Shown here piece by piece: positions 9,040-18,816 of a stretch of 47,740 nt of DNA. Position 1 is the stretch's first letter, and the number at the start of each line of letters is the position of its first letter. The notes beneath the pieces were generated by a model. That model did no database searches and had not been told where the DNA came from. It worked only from the letters and a program-made list of their open reading frames with translations. The DNA is from an uncultured Ruminococcus sp. (GTDB taxonomy: Bacteria; Bacillota; Clostridia; Oscillospirales; Acutalibacteraceae): NCBI GenBank assembly GCA_902785555.1, contig CACZZB010000025.1, positions 1 through 47,740 of the forward strand, written 5' to 3'. The translations under genes and the position numbers were made by a program.

Positions 9040-10884
9040 TCAAAAATCAAATTCAGTGTTAACTGCATCACTCGGCATTCTCCAATCACCTCTCGGTGAA
9101 AGTGTAACTGTACCGACTTTCGGACCGTCAGGCAGGCATGAACGCTTGAACTGCTGTGAGAAAAATCTCCTCAAAAATGTTTTGAGCCATTTTCTGATAG
9201 TTTCCTCGTCATATATACCGTCAAAGGCTATTTTCGCTAATCTGAATATCTTTTTCGGTGTAAATCCCTGTCTTACAAGATAATACAAGAAAAAGTCATG
9301 CAGTTCATAAGGTCCTACTAAATCCTCTGTTTTCTGTGAAATTTCTCCGTCTTTGGGCGGTAAAAGTTCGGGACTTACAGGCGTATCAAGTATATCAAGC
9401 AATGCTTTTTTCAAATCCCCCTCCGAATGTTCCGCTTCAAATGCCGTTAGATGACGTACAAGAGTTTTCGGGATAGACGCATTGACAGCATACATTGACA
9501 TATGGTCACCGTTGTAGGTCGCCCAGCCGAGAGCCAATTCCGACAAATCACCTGTACCTATGACAAATCCGCCTGTTTTATTCGCTATATCCATCAATAC
9601 CTGTGTGCGTTCTCTTGCCTGACCGTTTTCAAAAGTCACGTCAAGGACTTCCATGCTTTGTCCTATATCCTCAAAATGCTGTGTGACAGCCTTTGATATA
9701 TTTATGTCTTTGAATGAAACTCCGTAACTTTCGGCTAATATCTCCGCATTACTCTTTGTACGCTTTGTCGTACCGAAACACGGCATTGTCACGGCAATTA
9801 TATCTTTCCTGTCACGTTTCAGCATATCCATAGCATGAACCGCCACTATCAGTGCAAGTGTCGAATCCAATCCCCCCGACAAGCCTATTACAACGGATTT
9901 CGCATTTGTATGCTGTATTCTCGTAGCAAGTCCCGTTGCCTGAATTGTGAGAATTTCCTCACAGCGTTCATCAAGATTGGATTTATTTGTAGGCACAAAC
10001 GGCGTTTTGCTGAAATGCCTGTTCAATTTCAAATCCTTCACAGGCAAGTGAAAAACATATTTCTCACAATTGTCCTCACCGACAAATGTATTGGCTTTGG
10101 CACGTTCATTTTCCATTTTCTGCAAGTCAACATCTGCATATATGATTCCCGTGGTAAATCTCTTTGACTCCGCTAAAATACTTCCGTTTTCGCATATTAA
10201 ATTGTGTCCCGAAAAAACTAAATCCTGTGTGCTTTCGCCAAGTCCTGCACTTGTATAAACATACGCTGAAAGAAGTCTTGCCGACTGGGATTTAACCAAC
10301 ATTCGCCTGTAATCAGCCTTTCCGATAACTTCATCACTTGCCGAAAGATTGGCAATTATCGTTGCACCGTTCAGAGCCAATTTTCCCGAAGGGGGTTCAG
10401 CCGTCCATAAATCCTCGCATATCTCAACACCCAATTTAAATTCAGGCATTTCCACACACTGAAAAATAACATTTTTTCCAATCTCAGTAAATTGAGCATC
10501 TTCACCACTGAACATGTCCATATTTATAAATTCATCTTTTGATGGTGTAAAATGCCTTAACTCATAAAATTCCGAATAGTTCGGGATATATTTTTTCGGC
10601 ACTAATCCCAACAACTCCCCTCCGACCAATATTACACAATCCAATTCTTTTGTTTCTTTGATAATGACTTTGAGATTTTCTTGTGCGGAGTTCAATAAAG
10701 CCCTCTGCAAGAATAAATCTCCGCAGGTATAGCCTGTAATGCAAAGTTCGGGGAATACTACAAGAGATGCACCGTTTTCAGCCGCCTCTTTTGCCATAGC
10801 AATGATTTTCTGAGAATTTCCCGTACAGTCTGCAACTTTTATATGTGGTGTCGCACTCGCAACTCGCAAAAATCCGTCTTTCAT
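9040..10884 (-). CDS. nadE: Glutamine-dependent NAD+ synthetase
   Basis: Makes NAD+ from nicotinic acid adenine dinucleotide, ATP and glutamine. The N-terminal nitrilase-type glutaminase domain (to ~280) has the catalytic Glu in VVFPELCITGY and the nucleophile Cys in GVEICEDLW. The C-terminal synthetase domain has the PP-loop GLSGGLDSTLAL and the conserved TGDLSELALGW. About 614 residues. ATG 10884 has GGAGG eight bases upstream; the GTG at 10899 lies on top of that site and is rejected. The ribosome site is the 3' arm of a hairpin (see separate entry). Monocistronic, ending at a shared terminator. Confidence 0.96.
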   Translation of the reverse strand: MKDGFLRVASATPHIKVADCTGNSQKIIAMAKEAAENGASLVVFPELCITGYTCGDLFLQRALLNSAQENLKVIIKETKELDCVILVGGELLGLVPKKYIPNYSEFYELRHFTPSKDEFINMDMFSGEDAQFTEIGKNVIFQCVEMPEFKLGVEICEDLWTAEPPSGKLALNGATIIANLSASDEVIGKADYRRMLVKSQSARLLSAYVYTSAGLGESTQDLVFSGHNLICENGSILAESKRFTTGIIYADVDLQKMENERAKANTFVGEDNCEKYVFHLPVKDLKLNRHFSKTPFVPTNKSNLDERCEEILTIQATGLATRIQHTNAKSVVIGLSGGLDSTLALIVAVHAMDMLKRDRKDIIAVTMPCFGTTKRTKSNAEILAESYGVSFKDINISKAVTQHFEDIGQSMEVLDVTFENGQARERTQVLMDIANKTGGFVIGTGDLSELALGWATYNGDHMSMYAVNASIPKTLVRHLTAFEAEHSEGDLKKALLDILDTPVSPELLPPKDGEISQKTEDLVGPYELHDFFLYYLVRQGFTPKKIFRLAKIAFDGIYDEETIRKWLKTFLRRFFSQQFKRSCLPDGPKVGTVTLSPRGDWRMPSDAVNTEFDF

Positions 10885-10893
10885 AAAAAATAC

Positions 10894-10917
10894 CTCCACG
10901 AAAATTCTTTCATGGAG
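10894..10917 (-). promoter_or_regulatory. Hairpin covering the nadE ribosome-binding site
   Basis: In the mRNA sense a 10-bp stem, CTCCATGAAA with TTTCGTGGAG (one G-U), closes over the loop GAAT. The 3' arm contains most of the GGAGG ribosome site of nadE. The 5' arm lies at the predicted transcription start, so whether the full stem forms depends on the exact first base. Confidence 0.6.
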
Positions 10918-10919
10918 AT

Positions 10920-10948
10920 ATTATAAACTATTCTGACGTTTTTTACAA
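10920..10948 (-). promoter_or_regulatory. nadE promoter
   Basis: TTGTAA (10943-10948), 17 bp, TATAAT (10920-10925) on the minus strand. The expected start site, 6-7 bases on, falls at about 10913-10914, inside the hairpin's 5' arm. Confidence 0.65.
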
Positions 10949-10961
10949 TAAGAATTTCGAT

Positions 10962-12425
10962 TCAATCTGCATTTTTTATCATCTTCAATTCTTTTTTCAG
11001 CATACGTCTTAATTTCCTTCTTTCACGGATATATACGATAATTGACGGCAAATCGGTAACTGACTGGTCTGCCGTATCACCGTCGATTTCTGCCTGCAAG
11101 CGGTATTTCTGAACATAACTCATACCAAATCCGACTAAAAGCCAGAATATAAGTACCCTGTATGAACAGTCAACAAGAAGCGAAACTTCAAACATGGAAT
11201 ATATCACATAGGCTATGCAGAATGATGTTATAAGTACAGGTATGCCGAAAACTATAAATAAATTTGCTCCTACAACACCGTAGCTTACAAATATAGTTAT
11301 CATTCCGTTATGCAGGTCATCATAACGCAGTCCGCCTATGTACTCATTGGCATAATCTCTTATATTTGCCTTGCCTACTCCCAAAAGCGGGAATTTTTCC
11401 ATCATCTGCATTGACTGTTCCCATATCTTGAATCTTCCGCTGTCAATATTTTTATTTTCGTGACCGAAAATATTTTCCCTGTAATCGTCGTCTTTCAGAC
11501 CTACAACTCCATCCTCTTTGACAACACCGCTTGAAAGTTCAGTTCTGGACTGACCGGAAGTTATCGCAAGAGATACCTGACTTTGTGTAACGACTCTGAA
11601 AAATACAAGTGATGTTATTATCACGACAAATGAAAGTACAGTCGCAAGTATTCTCAGGATAAAACCGTACATTCTTTTTTTGCCGAAGTCCCTGAACATT
11701 ATATAGAACATTGCAAATGAACAGTATGACACCAAGAATAAAAGTGCCGCATTTGAATCCGACAGAAACAACGCTATTGTATTTACGGCAATACACGATA
11801 TGTATAAAATTTTTCTTCTGACGGAAAGCTGTTTTTCAGCCCTTATTATCCTCCAGAGAATATGACATCCTATAACTGCCATTGCCGCATAGAATCCTGT
11901 TACATTGGCGTTGAAGAATAAACCTACAAACCTGCTTTCATACAGGATAAAATTAAACTCTCTCCATTGAAGTCCGTGAGGAAATACAGCCAGTCCTATA
12001 AATCCGACCACCATAGCAATGCTGGTTATAATAACTATGAACTGAAGTATTGATTTCAGTTCTTTTCTGCATCTGATATTGCTTTTTTCCGAATATATAC
12101 CGCATATCTGGAAAAAATATACTGATATTATATATATCATCACTAAATTATCAAATAAATTTTTCTCACAGTGTATTCCGACTGTAAGCAATGCAAATCC
12201 TAAAAACAAATATAATATATTCCTGTATCTTATTTTTCTTATTCCTTTTTTAAGTATGAGTTCTTTTACAAAAAGGTACATTGACCATAAAAGTATCACG
12301 AATACGGCAATATTAGAAACTCTTTCAAGACCAAAATACAATGCCGCCAAAAATACAAACCTGAAACTCTGCATACTGTTGAAAAACCTTTTCAGAATAA
12401 TTCCAAGCTTGTTCAAAGCCTGCAT
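10962..12425 (-). CDS. O-antigen ligase / Wzy-type polymerase family membrane protein
   Basis: 487-residue polytopic protein with roughly ten to twelve hydrophobic helices. The large outside loop near residues 330-400 contains LLGVGKANIRDYANEYIGG...DDLHNGMITIFVSYGVVG, the PF04932-type (O-antigen ligase/Wzy_C) signature with its His-Asn. Relatives join or polymerise lipid-linked glycans outside the membrane. Start ATG 12425 with a weak GAAGTGGTG upstream. It lies between nadE and asnB, away from the polysaccharide locus at 38-46 kb, though it could serve that pathway. The C-terminal ~60 residues are charged and cytosolic. Confidence 0.85.
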   Translation of the reverse strand: MQALNKLGIILKRFFNSMQSFRFVFLAALYFGLERVSNIAVFVILLWSMYLFVKELILKKGIRKIRYRNILYLFLGFALLTVGIHCEKNLFDNLVMIYIISVYFFQICGIYSEKSNIRCRKELKSILQFIVIITSIAMVVGFIGLAVFPHGLQWREFNFILYESRFVGLFFNANVTGFYAAMAVIGCHILWRIIRAEKQLSVRRKILYISCIAVNTIALFLSDSNAALLFLVSYCSFAMFYIMFRDFGKKRMYGFILRILATVLSFVVIITSLVFFRVVTQSQVSLAITSGQSRTELSSGVVKEDGVVGLKDDDYRENIFGHENKNIDSGRFKIWEQSMQMMEKFPLLGVGKANIRDYANEYIGGLRYDDLHNGMITIFVSYGVVGANLFIVFGIPVLITSFCIAYVIYSMFEVSLLVDCSYRVLIFWLLVGFGMSYVQKYRLQAEIDGDTADQSVTDLPSIIVYIRERRKLRRMLKKELKMIKNAD

Positions 12426-12457
12426 AACACCACTTCTTTCCGTCTTTTTTATCTTAT

Positions 12458-12486
12458 AGTATACAATGATTTTTTTATAAATTCAA
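12458..12486 (-). promoter_or_regulatory. Promoter of the O-antigen-ligase-like gene
   Basis: TTGAAT (12481-12486), 17 bp, TATACT (12458-12463) on the minus strand, 33 bp before the start codon. Confidence 0.65.
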
Positions 12487-12633
12487 TCAATATTGCACAA
12501 AATGACATAGATTTTATAAAAGATTGTAAAATCACTTTGAAAAAAGAATCTTTTTTTATATTTTTTTGTACTTATTAATACATAAATCGCCATTTTTCAG
12601 CAGTAAATCACTTCAGCCCAAAAAATATTTCAG

Positions 12634-12662
12634 TTGAAAATCCAGCTTTTATGTGTTAAAAT
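12634..12662 (+). promoter_or_regulatory. asnB promoter
   Basis: TTGAAA (12634-12639), 17 bp, TAAAAT (12657-12662), 42 bp before asnB. The rest of the 279-base spacer (12426-12704) is AT-rich; I see no riboswitch-like fold or repeat in it. Confidence 0.6.
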
Positions 12663-12704
12663 TTAGTTTATATTAAGAAAAAAGAAAAAAGGAGTCCTGA
12701 AATT

Positions 12705-14591
12705 ATGTGTGGATTATGCGGTTTTACCGGAGATGTCCCCGACAGGGACAAAGTCCTTGAAAATATGACTGATGTCATCACTCACAGAGGACCTGACAGC
12801 TTCGGCTATTACAAAGACAGAGATAATAATATTTCAATGGGTTTCAGACGTCTGAGTATCATAGACCTTGACTGCGGTCATCAGCCTATCTACAATGAAG
12901 ATGAAACTCTTGTCCTTACTTTCAACGGTGAAATTTACAATTACAAAGACCTGCGTAAAGAGCTTGTCGAACTCGGACATAAATTCCGTACCCAAACCGA
13001 TTCGGAAGTCCTTATACACGGCTTTGAGGAATGGGGCGAAAAGCTCCTCAGCCGACTTCGTGGAATGTTCGGTTTTGCCATTTACAATAAAAAAGACCAT
13101 TCGGTATTTATCGCAAGAGACTTTTTCGGTATCAAGCCCATGCACTATGCCATAGTTGACAATGAACTTGTTTATGCCTCCGAAATAAAAAGTATACTTG
13201 AATTTCCTAAATACAAAAAGAAATTCAATTATAAAGCATTGGATAATTATTTGTCATTCCAGTATGTTGTGCCTCCCGAAACTTTCTTTGAGGGCATTTA
13301 CTGCTTACTGCCGGGACATTATATGTGGTATCGTGACGGCAAAGTTAAGACAACACGCTATTTTGAAGCAACCTTTGAGCCTGACAAAAATCTTAAAGTC
13401 AATGATGCTGTTGATAATATAGAAAAGGCTTTTGAAAATTCCGTCAATGCACATAAAATAAGTGATGTCGAAGTCGGATGTTTTCTTTCAAGCGGTGTCG
13501 ATTCAAGCTATGTTTCAACATATTTTGCCGACCAGAAGACTTTCACAGTCGGATTTGACTTCGGTGAAAAATACAATGAAATAAGCTGGGCTGAAAATCT
13601 CTCAAAGGAGATAGGCGTTGAACATCATACCCATCTCATAGGCTCGGAAGAATTCTGGTCAACGGTTCCGAAAGTTCAGTATCACATGGATCAACCGTTA
13701 GCCGACCCCTCATGTATTGCCCTTTACTTTGTATGCAACCTTGCAAGCCAATTCGTTAAAGTCGTATTATCGGGTGAAGGTGCAGATGAATTGTTCGGAG
13801 GATATACAGTTTACAATGAACCTCATGTATTCAAATTCTATCAGGCGATAATACCTCAGAAAATGCGTTATGCCCTTGCAAGATTTGCCAAAAAAATGCC
13901 CCATATAAAAGGCAGAGGATATATTCTGCGTGGTGCAAGGAAAACGGAGGATAAATTTATCGGAAACGCTTTCATGTATGACGATACCGAAAAAAGACAG
14001 ATACTCAAAGATGACTCTATCGTTACAAGACCACAGGATTTATGCAAGAAGTTCTACGACAGAGTAAAAAGCTATGATGAAGTAACGAAAATGCAGTATC
14101 TTGATATAAACCTGTGGATGGTCGGGGATATACTCCTCAAAGCCGATAGGATGAGCATGGCAAATTCACTTGAACTTCGTGTACCATTCCTTGACAGGGA
14201 AGTATGGAAAGTTGCAAGAACTATTCCGACAAAGTACCGCATTGCAAAAGGTACTACAAAATATGCTATGCGTCAGGCGGCTCTCAGACATCTTCCGAAA
14301 GCTACCGCTCAGAAGAAAAAACTCGGTTTCCCCGTTCCCACAAGAGTATGGCTCAAAGATGAAAAATATTACAATACAGTTAAAGAGATGTTCAAATCCG
14401 AAACAGCCGAAAAATTCTTCAATACCGATTTGATAGTTTCCTATCTTGATGACCATTTCAACGGCAAAGAGGACAACAGCCGTAAAGTATGGACTATCTA
14501 TGTATTTCTTGTATGGTATAATATCTATTTCGGAAATGATGAAAAAATCAACCGTCCCGACGGTGTAACACCGCCCTCCAATCAAATTTAA
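12705..14591 (+). CDS. asnB: Asparagine synthetase B (glutamine-hydrolysing)
   Basis: Forms asparagine from aspartate, ATP and glutamine. The initiator Met is followed by the nucleophile Cys2 (MCGLCGF), then the class-II glutaminase motifs RGPDSFG and NGEIYNY. The synthetase domain has the PP-loop LSSGVDSSYVS and the SGEGADELFGGY stretch. 628 residues, normal for the B. subtilis AsnB/AsnO type. AAAAAAGGAG precedes ATG 12705. Single gene with its own promoter and terminator. AsnB homologues sometimes modify surface glycans or peptidoglycan (by amidation); that cannot be told from the sequence. Confidence 0.95.
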   Translation: MCGLCGFTGDVPDRDKVLENMTDVITHRGPDSFGYYKDRDNNISMGFRRLSIIDLDCGHQPIYNEDETLVLTFNGEIYNYKDLRKELVELGHKFRTQTDSEVLIHGFEEWGEKLLSRLRGMFGFAIYNKKDHSVFIARDFFGIKPMHYAIVDNELVYASEIKSILEFPKYKKKFNYKALDNYLSFQYVVPPETFFEGIYCLLPGHYMWYRDGKVKTTRYFEATFEPDKNLKVNDAVDNIEKAFENSVNAHKISDVEVGCFLSSGVDSSYVSTYFADQKTFTVGFDFGEKYNEISWAENLSKEIGVEHHTHLIGSEEFWSTVPKVQYHMDQPLADPSCIALYFVCNLASQFVKVVLSGEGADELFGGYTVYNEPHVFKFYQAIIPQKMRYALARFAKKMPHIKGRGYILRGARKTEDKFIGNAFMYDDTEKRQILKDDSIVTRPQDLCKKFYDRVKSYDEVTKMQYLDINLWMVGDILLKADRMSMANSLELRVPFLDREVWKVARTIPTKYRIAKGTTKYAMRQAALRHLPKATAQKKKLGFPVPTRVWLKDEKYYNTVKEMFKSETAEKFFNTDLIVSYLDDHFNGKEDNSRKVWTIYVFLVWYNIYFGNDEKINRPDGVTPPSNQI

Positions 14592-14600
14592 AAAGAAATA

Positions 14601-14638
14601 CCGACTATTGATTTTAATGTCAATAGTCGGCATTTTTT
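14601..14638. terminator. Bidirectional terminator between asnB and topA
   Basis: Perfect 11-bp stem CCGACTATTGA/TCAATAGTCGG (14601-14611, 14620-14630), T6 on the right and A-rich on the left, between convergent genes. Confidence 0.88.
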
Positions 14639-16787
14639 ATTCAGTTTCTTCTGTATCGGTGTTCTGTGAAACTATCGTCTGTATAATTTCTGTTTCTTCA
14701 AGTGTATCTTCAACGGAATAGCCGCAACCCTCCGTATTGCAGAAAAGTGCAGGCTTTTTGCCTTTTTTTCTGAAAAGTATCTCTCCGCACTGAGGACATT
14801 TTTCATTGGTCGGTTCATACCACGATACAAAATTACAGTTCGGATAATTTGAACAGCCGTAAAATAATCTGCCCTTTTTTGTTTTTCTCACTACGACAGA
14901 ACCACCGCATTTCGGACAGTCTATATCTTTCAGTGTATTTATCAGCTTGACTATATTCTTACAATCAGGGAATCCCGAACAGGCTATGAATTTTCCGTAC
15001 TTGCCGAACTTGACGACCATAGGCTTGCCGCATTTATCGCATACCAAGTCCGTTTTATCTTCTTCAAGCTCGATTTTGACATCTTTCATATCTTCTTTTG
15101 CCTGTTTGAGAGTTTTATCGAAATCATCATAGAAGTTTGTCAGCAGGTCTACCCAGCCACGTTCACCTTCTTCGACTGTATCAAGACTCTGTTCCATCTG
15201 TGCCGTGAATTTAACGTTGACTATCTTCGGGAAACGTTCTTCCATTAATTTTGTCATAACCTCTCCCAATTCAGTCGGATAAAGAGTTTTATTCTGTCTT
15301 TTTACATACTCTCTTGAAGTTATAGTGGAAATAGTTGCCGCATAGGTTGAAGGTCTTCCAATGCCATATTCTTCCATGGCTTTTATCAGAGAAGCCTCGG
15401 TATATCGTGCAGGCGGCTGTGTGAAATGCTGATTCGGGGTCATTTCTTTAACTCGCACCTGCATATCTTTTTTAAGCTCGGGCAATTCGGATTCCTTTTC
15501 CTCGTCATTATTATCCGTACTTTCGACATACAATACCGTATAGCCGTCAAAATCCACTACATAGCCTGATGCCTTGAATATATAGTCATTCACGTTTATA
15601 TCAGCCTGAGTTGTCTTTTGTATGCACTCTGCCATCTGACAGGCTATAAATCTTTCCCATATAAGCTTGTATAATTTATATTGGTCACTTGAAAGACTTG
15701 CTTTGATACTTTCGGGTTCAAGCGTTACGGTTGTGGGTCTTATAGCTTCATGACCGTCCTGTGCATTTGAACGTGATTTGAAATGTCTCGCACCGTCTGA
15801 GGGAAGATAATTGTTTCCCCACTTGTTCCTGATATATTCCTCGGCAGCTTTGAGAGCATCTTCCGAAAGTCTGAGAGAGTCCGTTCTCATATATGTTATA
15901 AGACCTACCGCCCCCATTCCCTGAATGTCGATTCCTTCATACAGTTCCTGTGCTACTTTCATTGTACGCTTGGACTGAAAACCGAGTTTTCTTGACGCTT
16001 CCTGCTGGAGAGTTGACGTGATGAAAGGCGGTGCAGGCTGACGTTTTCTTGTACCGTGACGGACTTTTGATACAAAAGGCTGTGCGTCTTTCATTTCATC
16101 AAGTATTTTATCCGCCTGTTCTTTGTTTGATATCTTTATCTTCTCTTTTGTATCACCGTAAAAAGATGCCGAAAAAGCCTTTCTTTCACCTTTTGGAATA
16201 AACTTTGCATCAATGCTCCAATATTCTTCCGGCTTGAAGGCTCTTATTTTTTCCTCACGGTCAACTACTATCCTGACCGCAACGGACTGAACCCTGCCGG
16301 CTGAAAGTCCCTTTCTTATCTTCTTGGAAAGAAACGGGCTTAATTTATATCCTACAAGTCTGTCTAAAATTCTTCTTGCCTGCTGTGCATTCACAAGGTC
16401 AAGGTCAATTTTTCTCGGACTGCTCATACCTGTACTTACACCTGTTTTGGTAATCTCATTGAATGTCACTCTGTTGGTATCATTCAGGTCAAGATCCAAA
16501 AGATAAGCCAGATGCCATGATATAGCCTCTCCCTCACGGTCGGGGTCGGTTGCAAGATAAACATAATCGCTTTTTTGGGCGAGCTTTACAAGGTCATCCG
16601 CAAGCTTTTCTTTACCCTTGATTATCTCGTATTTAGGGGTAAATTTCTTTTTTATATCAACGCTCAGCCTGTTAGGATTCAGATCCCTGATATGTCCCAT
16701 TGATGCCACAACTTCATATCCCGAACCAAGATATTTTTTTATCGTTTTAGCCTTTGCAGGCGACTCCACTATTACAAGTTTAGACAT
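14637..16787 (-). CDS. topA: DNA topoisomerase I (type IA)
   Basis: Relaxes negative supercoils through a 5'-phosphotyrosine link. An N-terminal TOPRIM domain begins SKLVIVESPAKAKTIKKYLG and contains the DPDREGEAI metal site. The catalytic tyrosine lies in GLITYMRTDS. The C-terminus carries three zinc-ribbon repeats: CDKCGKP...CSGFPDC, CPKCGGS...CSNYPNC and CPQCGEI...CNTEGC. 716 residues. ATG 16787 has GGAGG six bases upstream; the earlier in-frame start at 16802 sits on that site. Last gene of the infC-to-topA unit, directly after dprA as in many Firmicutes. Confidence 0.97.
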   Translation of the reverse strand: MSKLVIVESPAKAKTIKKYLGSGYEVVASMGHIRDLNPNRLSVDIKKKFTPKYEIIKGKEKLADDLVKLAQKSDYVYLATDPDREGEAISWHLAYLLDLDLNDTNRVTFNEITKTGVSTGMSSPRKIDLDLVNAQQARRILDRLVGYKLSPFLSKKIRKGLSAGRVQSVAVRIVVDREEKIRAFKPEEYWSIDAKFIPKGERKAFSASFYGDTKEKIKISNKEQADKILDEMKDAQPFVSKVRHGTRKRQPAPPFITSTLQQEASRKLGFQSKRTMKVAQELYEGIDIQGMGAVGLITYMRTDSLRLSEDALKAAEEYIRNKWGNNYLPSDGARHFKSRSNAQDGHEAIRPTTVTLEPESIKASLSSDQYKLYKLIWERFIACQMAECIQKTTQADINVNDYIFKASGYVVDFDGYTVLYVESTDNNDEEKESELPELKKDMQVRVKEMTPNQHFTQPPARYTEASLIKAMEEYGIGRPSTYAATISTITSREYVKRQNKTLYPTELGEVMTKLMEERFPKIVNVKFTAQMEQSLDTVEEGERGWVDLLTNFYDDFDKTLKQAKEDMKDVKIELEEDKTDLVCDKCGKPMVVKFGKYGKFIACSGFPDCKNIVKLINTLKDIDCPKCGGSVVVRKTKKGRLFYGCSNYPNCNFVSWYEPTNEKCPQCGEILFRKKGKKPALFCNTEGCGYSVEDTLEETEIIQTIVSQNTDTEETE

Positions 16788-16808
16788 AAAAATCCTCCGC
16801 AAAATAAA

Positions 16809-17987
16809 TCATTTTTTTCTTATGTATCCCTTTCCGACAACCTCTCTGATAAGTCCGAATATTTCCAGCTCGGTCAGAGCCGCTTTCACGATATTGGTAT
16901 CAAGACCTGCCGACAGTGCTATGTCATCGGAATCAAAAGGTATATCCGAAATTGTATGATACACCAAAACAGCGTTTTCTGTCAACTGTTCAGGCAAAAT
17001 TTTCTTTTCTTCTTCATAATCTTTTTCAAAAACGCCGTTTAATTTCATCTGTTTTATGCTTTTTTGATGATATTCCGTTTTTTTATCAACAATATTTTCT
17101 TTTTGTACAGTATCGGGATTTTTATACCAATCAAGTATCTGAGAATGATTTTCAATAGGAACAGCACCGCTTTTTGCAAGGGAATTAGAGCCTGTAAAAT
17201 CAGGATTATTTTCGCTGCCTTTTACTATAAACAGCTTTCTTTTATTTTTTAGAGCCTGTTCTGCCGTGCTCAATGCACCGCTGTGTTCACCTGCCTGAAC
17301 AACAAGAGTACAGTCACATATTCCGGCTATTATCCTGTTTCTTTGAATAAAAGTATATCTTTGATGAGACATAAAAGGCGGATATTCGGATATAACAGCT
17401 CCATGCTTTGCTATTTCATTTCGCATGGCAAGATTCTTTATAAGATAATTGTCATTGATGCCGCAGCCCAATACACATATCGTCTTGCCGTCACATGACA
17501 TTGCACCTCTGTGTGCTGCCGTGTCTACACCTTCAGCTCCTCCGCTTACTACCAACGCATCATTCAGGACAAGCCCTGCACTTATATCAAATGCCATTTT
17601 CATACTTCTATCCGTTGCAGCTCTTGAACCTACAACAGCCGCACACAATACATTTTCAGTTTCGGGTATCTCCCCGTCAACATAAAGCAGCAGCGGACAA
17701 TCCTGTATTTGTTTCAGCTTTTGAGGATATACATCGTCAAAAATGCTTATTACATTGTATCCGAGTTTAATGCAGTCATTATATATCTTCTTCGCATAAC
17801 TCAAATCCTTGTTCATTATCCTTTCGATAATTCTTTCACTGAAAATATCGGATTCACGAATAGTTTTTTCATCTGCAATAAATATATCCTCGGGCTTTTC
17901 AAAAAATTCAAAAATTTTTTTTGCTTTATTGCTTGAAAATCCTATACAATTTTGCAGCCATATCCATAATATCACCCTGTCATTCAA
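16809..17987 (-). CDS. dprA: DNA-processing protein DprA/Smf
   Basis: Loads RecA on incoming single-stranded DNA during natural transformation; widely kept even where competence is unknown. N-terminal HhH/SAM-like region (to ~70), then a Rossmann core with VVGSRAAT, VSGGAEGVDTAAHRGAM and AGEHSGALSTAEQAL. A ~70-residue charged linker leads to a C-terminal winged helix (about 325-390). 392 residues. The start is TTG 17987, with GCGGTGA six bases upstream. Located between trmH and topA with tight spacing. No other competence genes are in the window. Confidence 0.95.
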   Translation of the reverse strand: MNDRVILWIWLQNCIGFSSNKAKKIFEFFEKPEDIFIADEKTIRESDIFSERIIERIMNKDLSYAKKIYNDCIKLGYNVISIFDDVYPQKLKQIQDCPLLLYVDGEIPETENVLCAAVVGSRAATDRSMKMAFDISAGLVLNDALVVSGGAEGVDTAAHRGAMSCDGKTICVLGCGINDNYLIKNLAMRNEIAKHGAVISEYPPFMSHQRYTFIQRNRIIAGICDCTLVVQAGEHSGALSTAEQALKNKRKLFIVKGSENNPDFTGSNSLAKSGAVPIENHSQILDWYKNPDTVQKENIVDKKTEYHQKSIKQMKLNGVFEKDYEEEKKILPEQLTENAVLVYHTISDIPFDSDDIALSAGLDTNIVKAALTELEIFGLIREVVGKGYIRKK

Positions 17988-18022
17988 AAATAATCACCGC
18001 TTTTCAAAGAAATTTATTATTA

Positions 18023-18805
18023 TCAATCCGCAAGCGAATAGAGCAATACAGCAGCCGCTGCCGCTGCATTGAGTGATTCAGCCCTGCCCTTCATATTTAT
18101 CCTGACACGCTTTGAACAAACATTTATAGTATCCTCTTTAAGACCATTGCCCTCATTTCCGATAAGCATTACTCCGCCCTCCGTGAAATCAACATTTCTT
18201 ATATCCTCCGCATTTCTCGGAGTAGAGGCATAAGTATTTATCCCTGATTTAGTCAGCTCATCAATATATCCCGTGAAATCCCCGGCAACTGTTACATTTA
18301 TTCTGAAAACCGCCCCCATACTTCCTCTGACGACCTTCGGGGAATATATATCACAGCAGTCTTTTGAAACAATGACACCATTCACTCCGAAAGCCTCGGC
18401 TGTTCGCAGGATGGTACCCATATTTGACGGATCCTGTATATTTTCAAGAGCCGCATAACGTCCTTTTTTATCTATTGTATACGATAAAATTTTTTTGTCA
18501 AGTGTCTTAAATACACATAAGATTCCCTGAGGTGAATTTGTATCTGAAATTCTCTTAAAAAGCTGTTCGCTTATCTCATAATTCTTTTTTGACACTGAAA
18601 ATATCTTCTCAAACTCCTTTGAATATTTTTCCATGCCGTTCTTTGTATATAAAAAATCCTTTACTTCCGCCCCCGACAAAACACCGTCCATACAAAGCCT
18701 TGCACCCTCTGCAACAAAGCTCTCTGTTTCACGCCTATATGAAGCACTCGACATAAGTTTAGACACACGTTTGATAATATCATTATCCTTGCTTGTAATG
18801 ACCAT
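18023..18805 (-). CDS. TrmH/SpoU-family RNA 2'-O-methyltransferase
   Basis: SPOUT-class methyltransferase, 260 residues. An N-terminal substrate-binding domain (KRVSKLMSSASYRRETESFVAEG) precedes the knotted catalytic domain. Its motifs are ENIQDPSNMGTILRTAEAFG (1), LIGNEGNGL (2) and INMKGRAESLNAAAAAAVLLY (3). It most resembles the rRNA/tRNA guanosine-2'-O-methyltransferases often called RlmB or YsgA; the exact target cannot be read from sequence. AAGGGGAA precedes ATG 18805, which lies 11 bases after aroK. Confidence 0.92.
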   Translation of the reverse strand: MVITSKDNDIIKRVSKLMSSASYRRETESFVAEGARLCMDGVLSGAEVKDFLYTKNGMEKYSKEFEKIFSVSKKNYEISEQLFKRISDTNSPQGILCVFKTLDKKILSYTIDKKGRYAALENIQDPSNMGTILRTAEAFGVNGVIVSKDCCDIYSPKVVRGSMGAVFRINVTVAGDFTGYIDELTKSGINTYASTPRNAEDIRNVDFTEGGVMLIGNEGNGLKEDTINVCSKRVRINMKGRAESLNAAAAAAVLLYSLAD

Positions 18806-18816
18806 AGAAATTCCCC

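Noticed and set aside
14166..14633. 155-codon minus-strand frame in asnB
   Set aside because: Antisense to the conserved C-terminal half of AsnB and runs through the bidirectional terminator.
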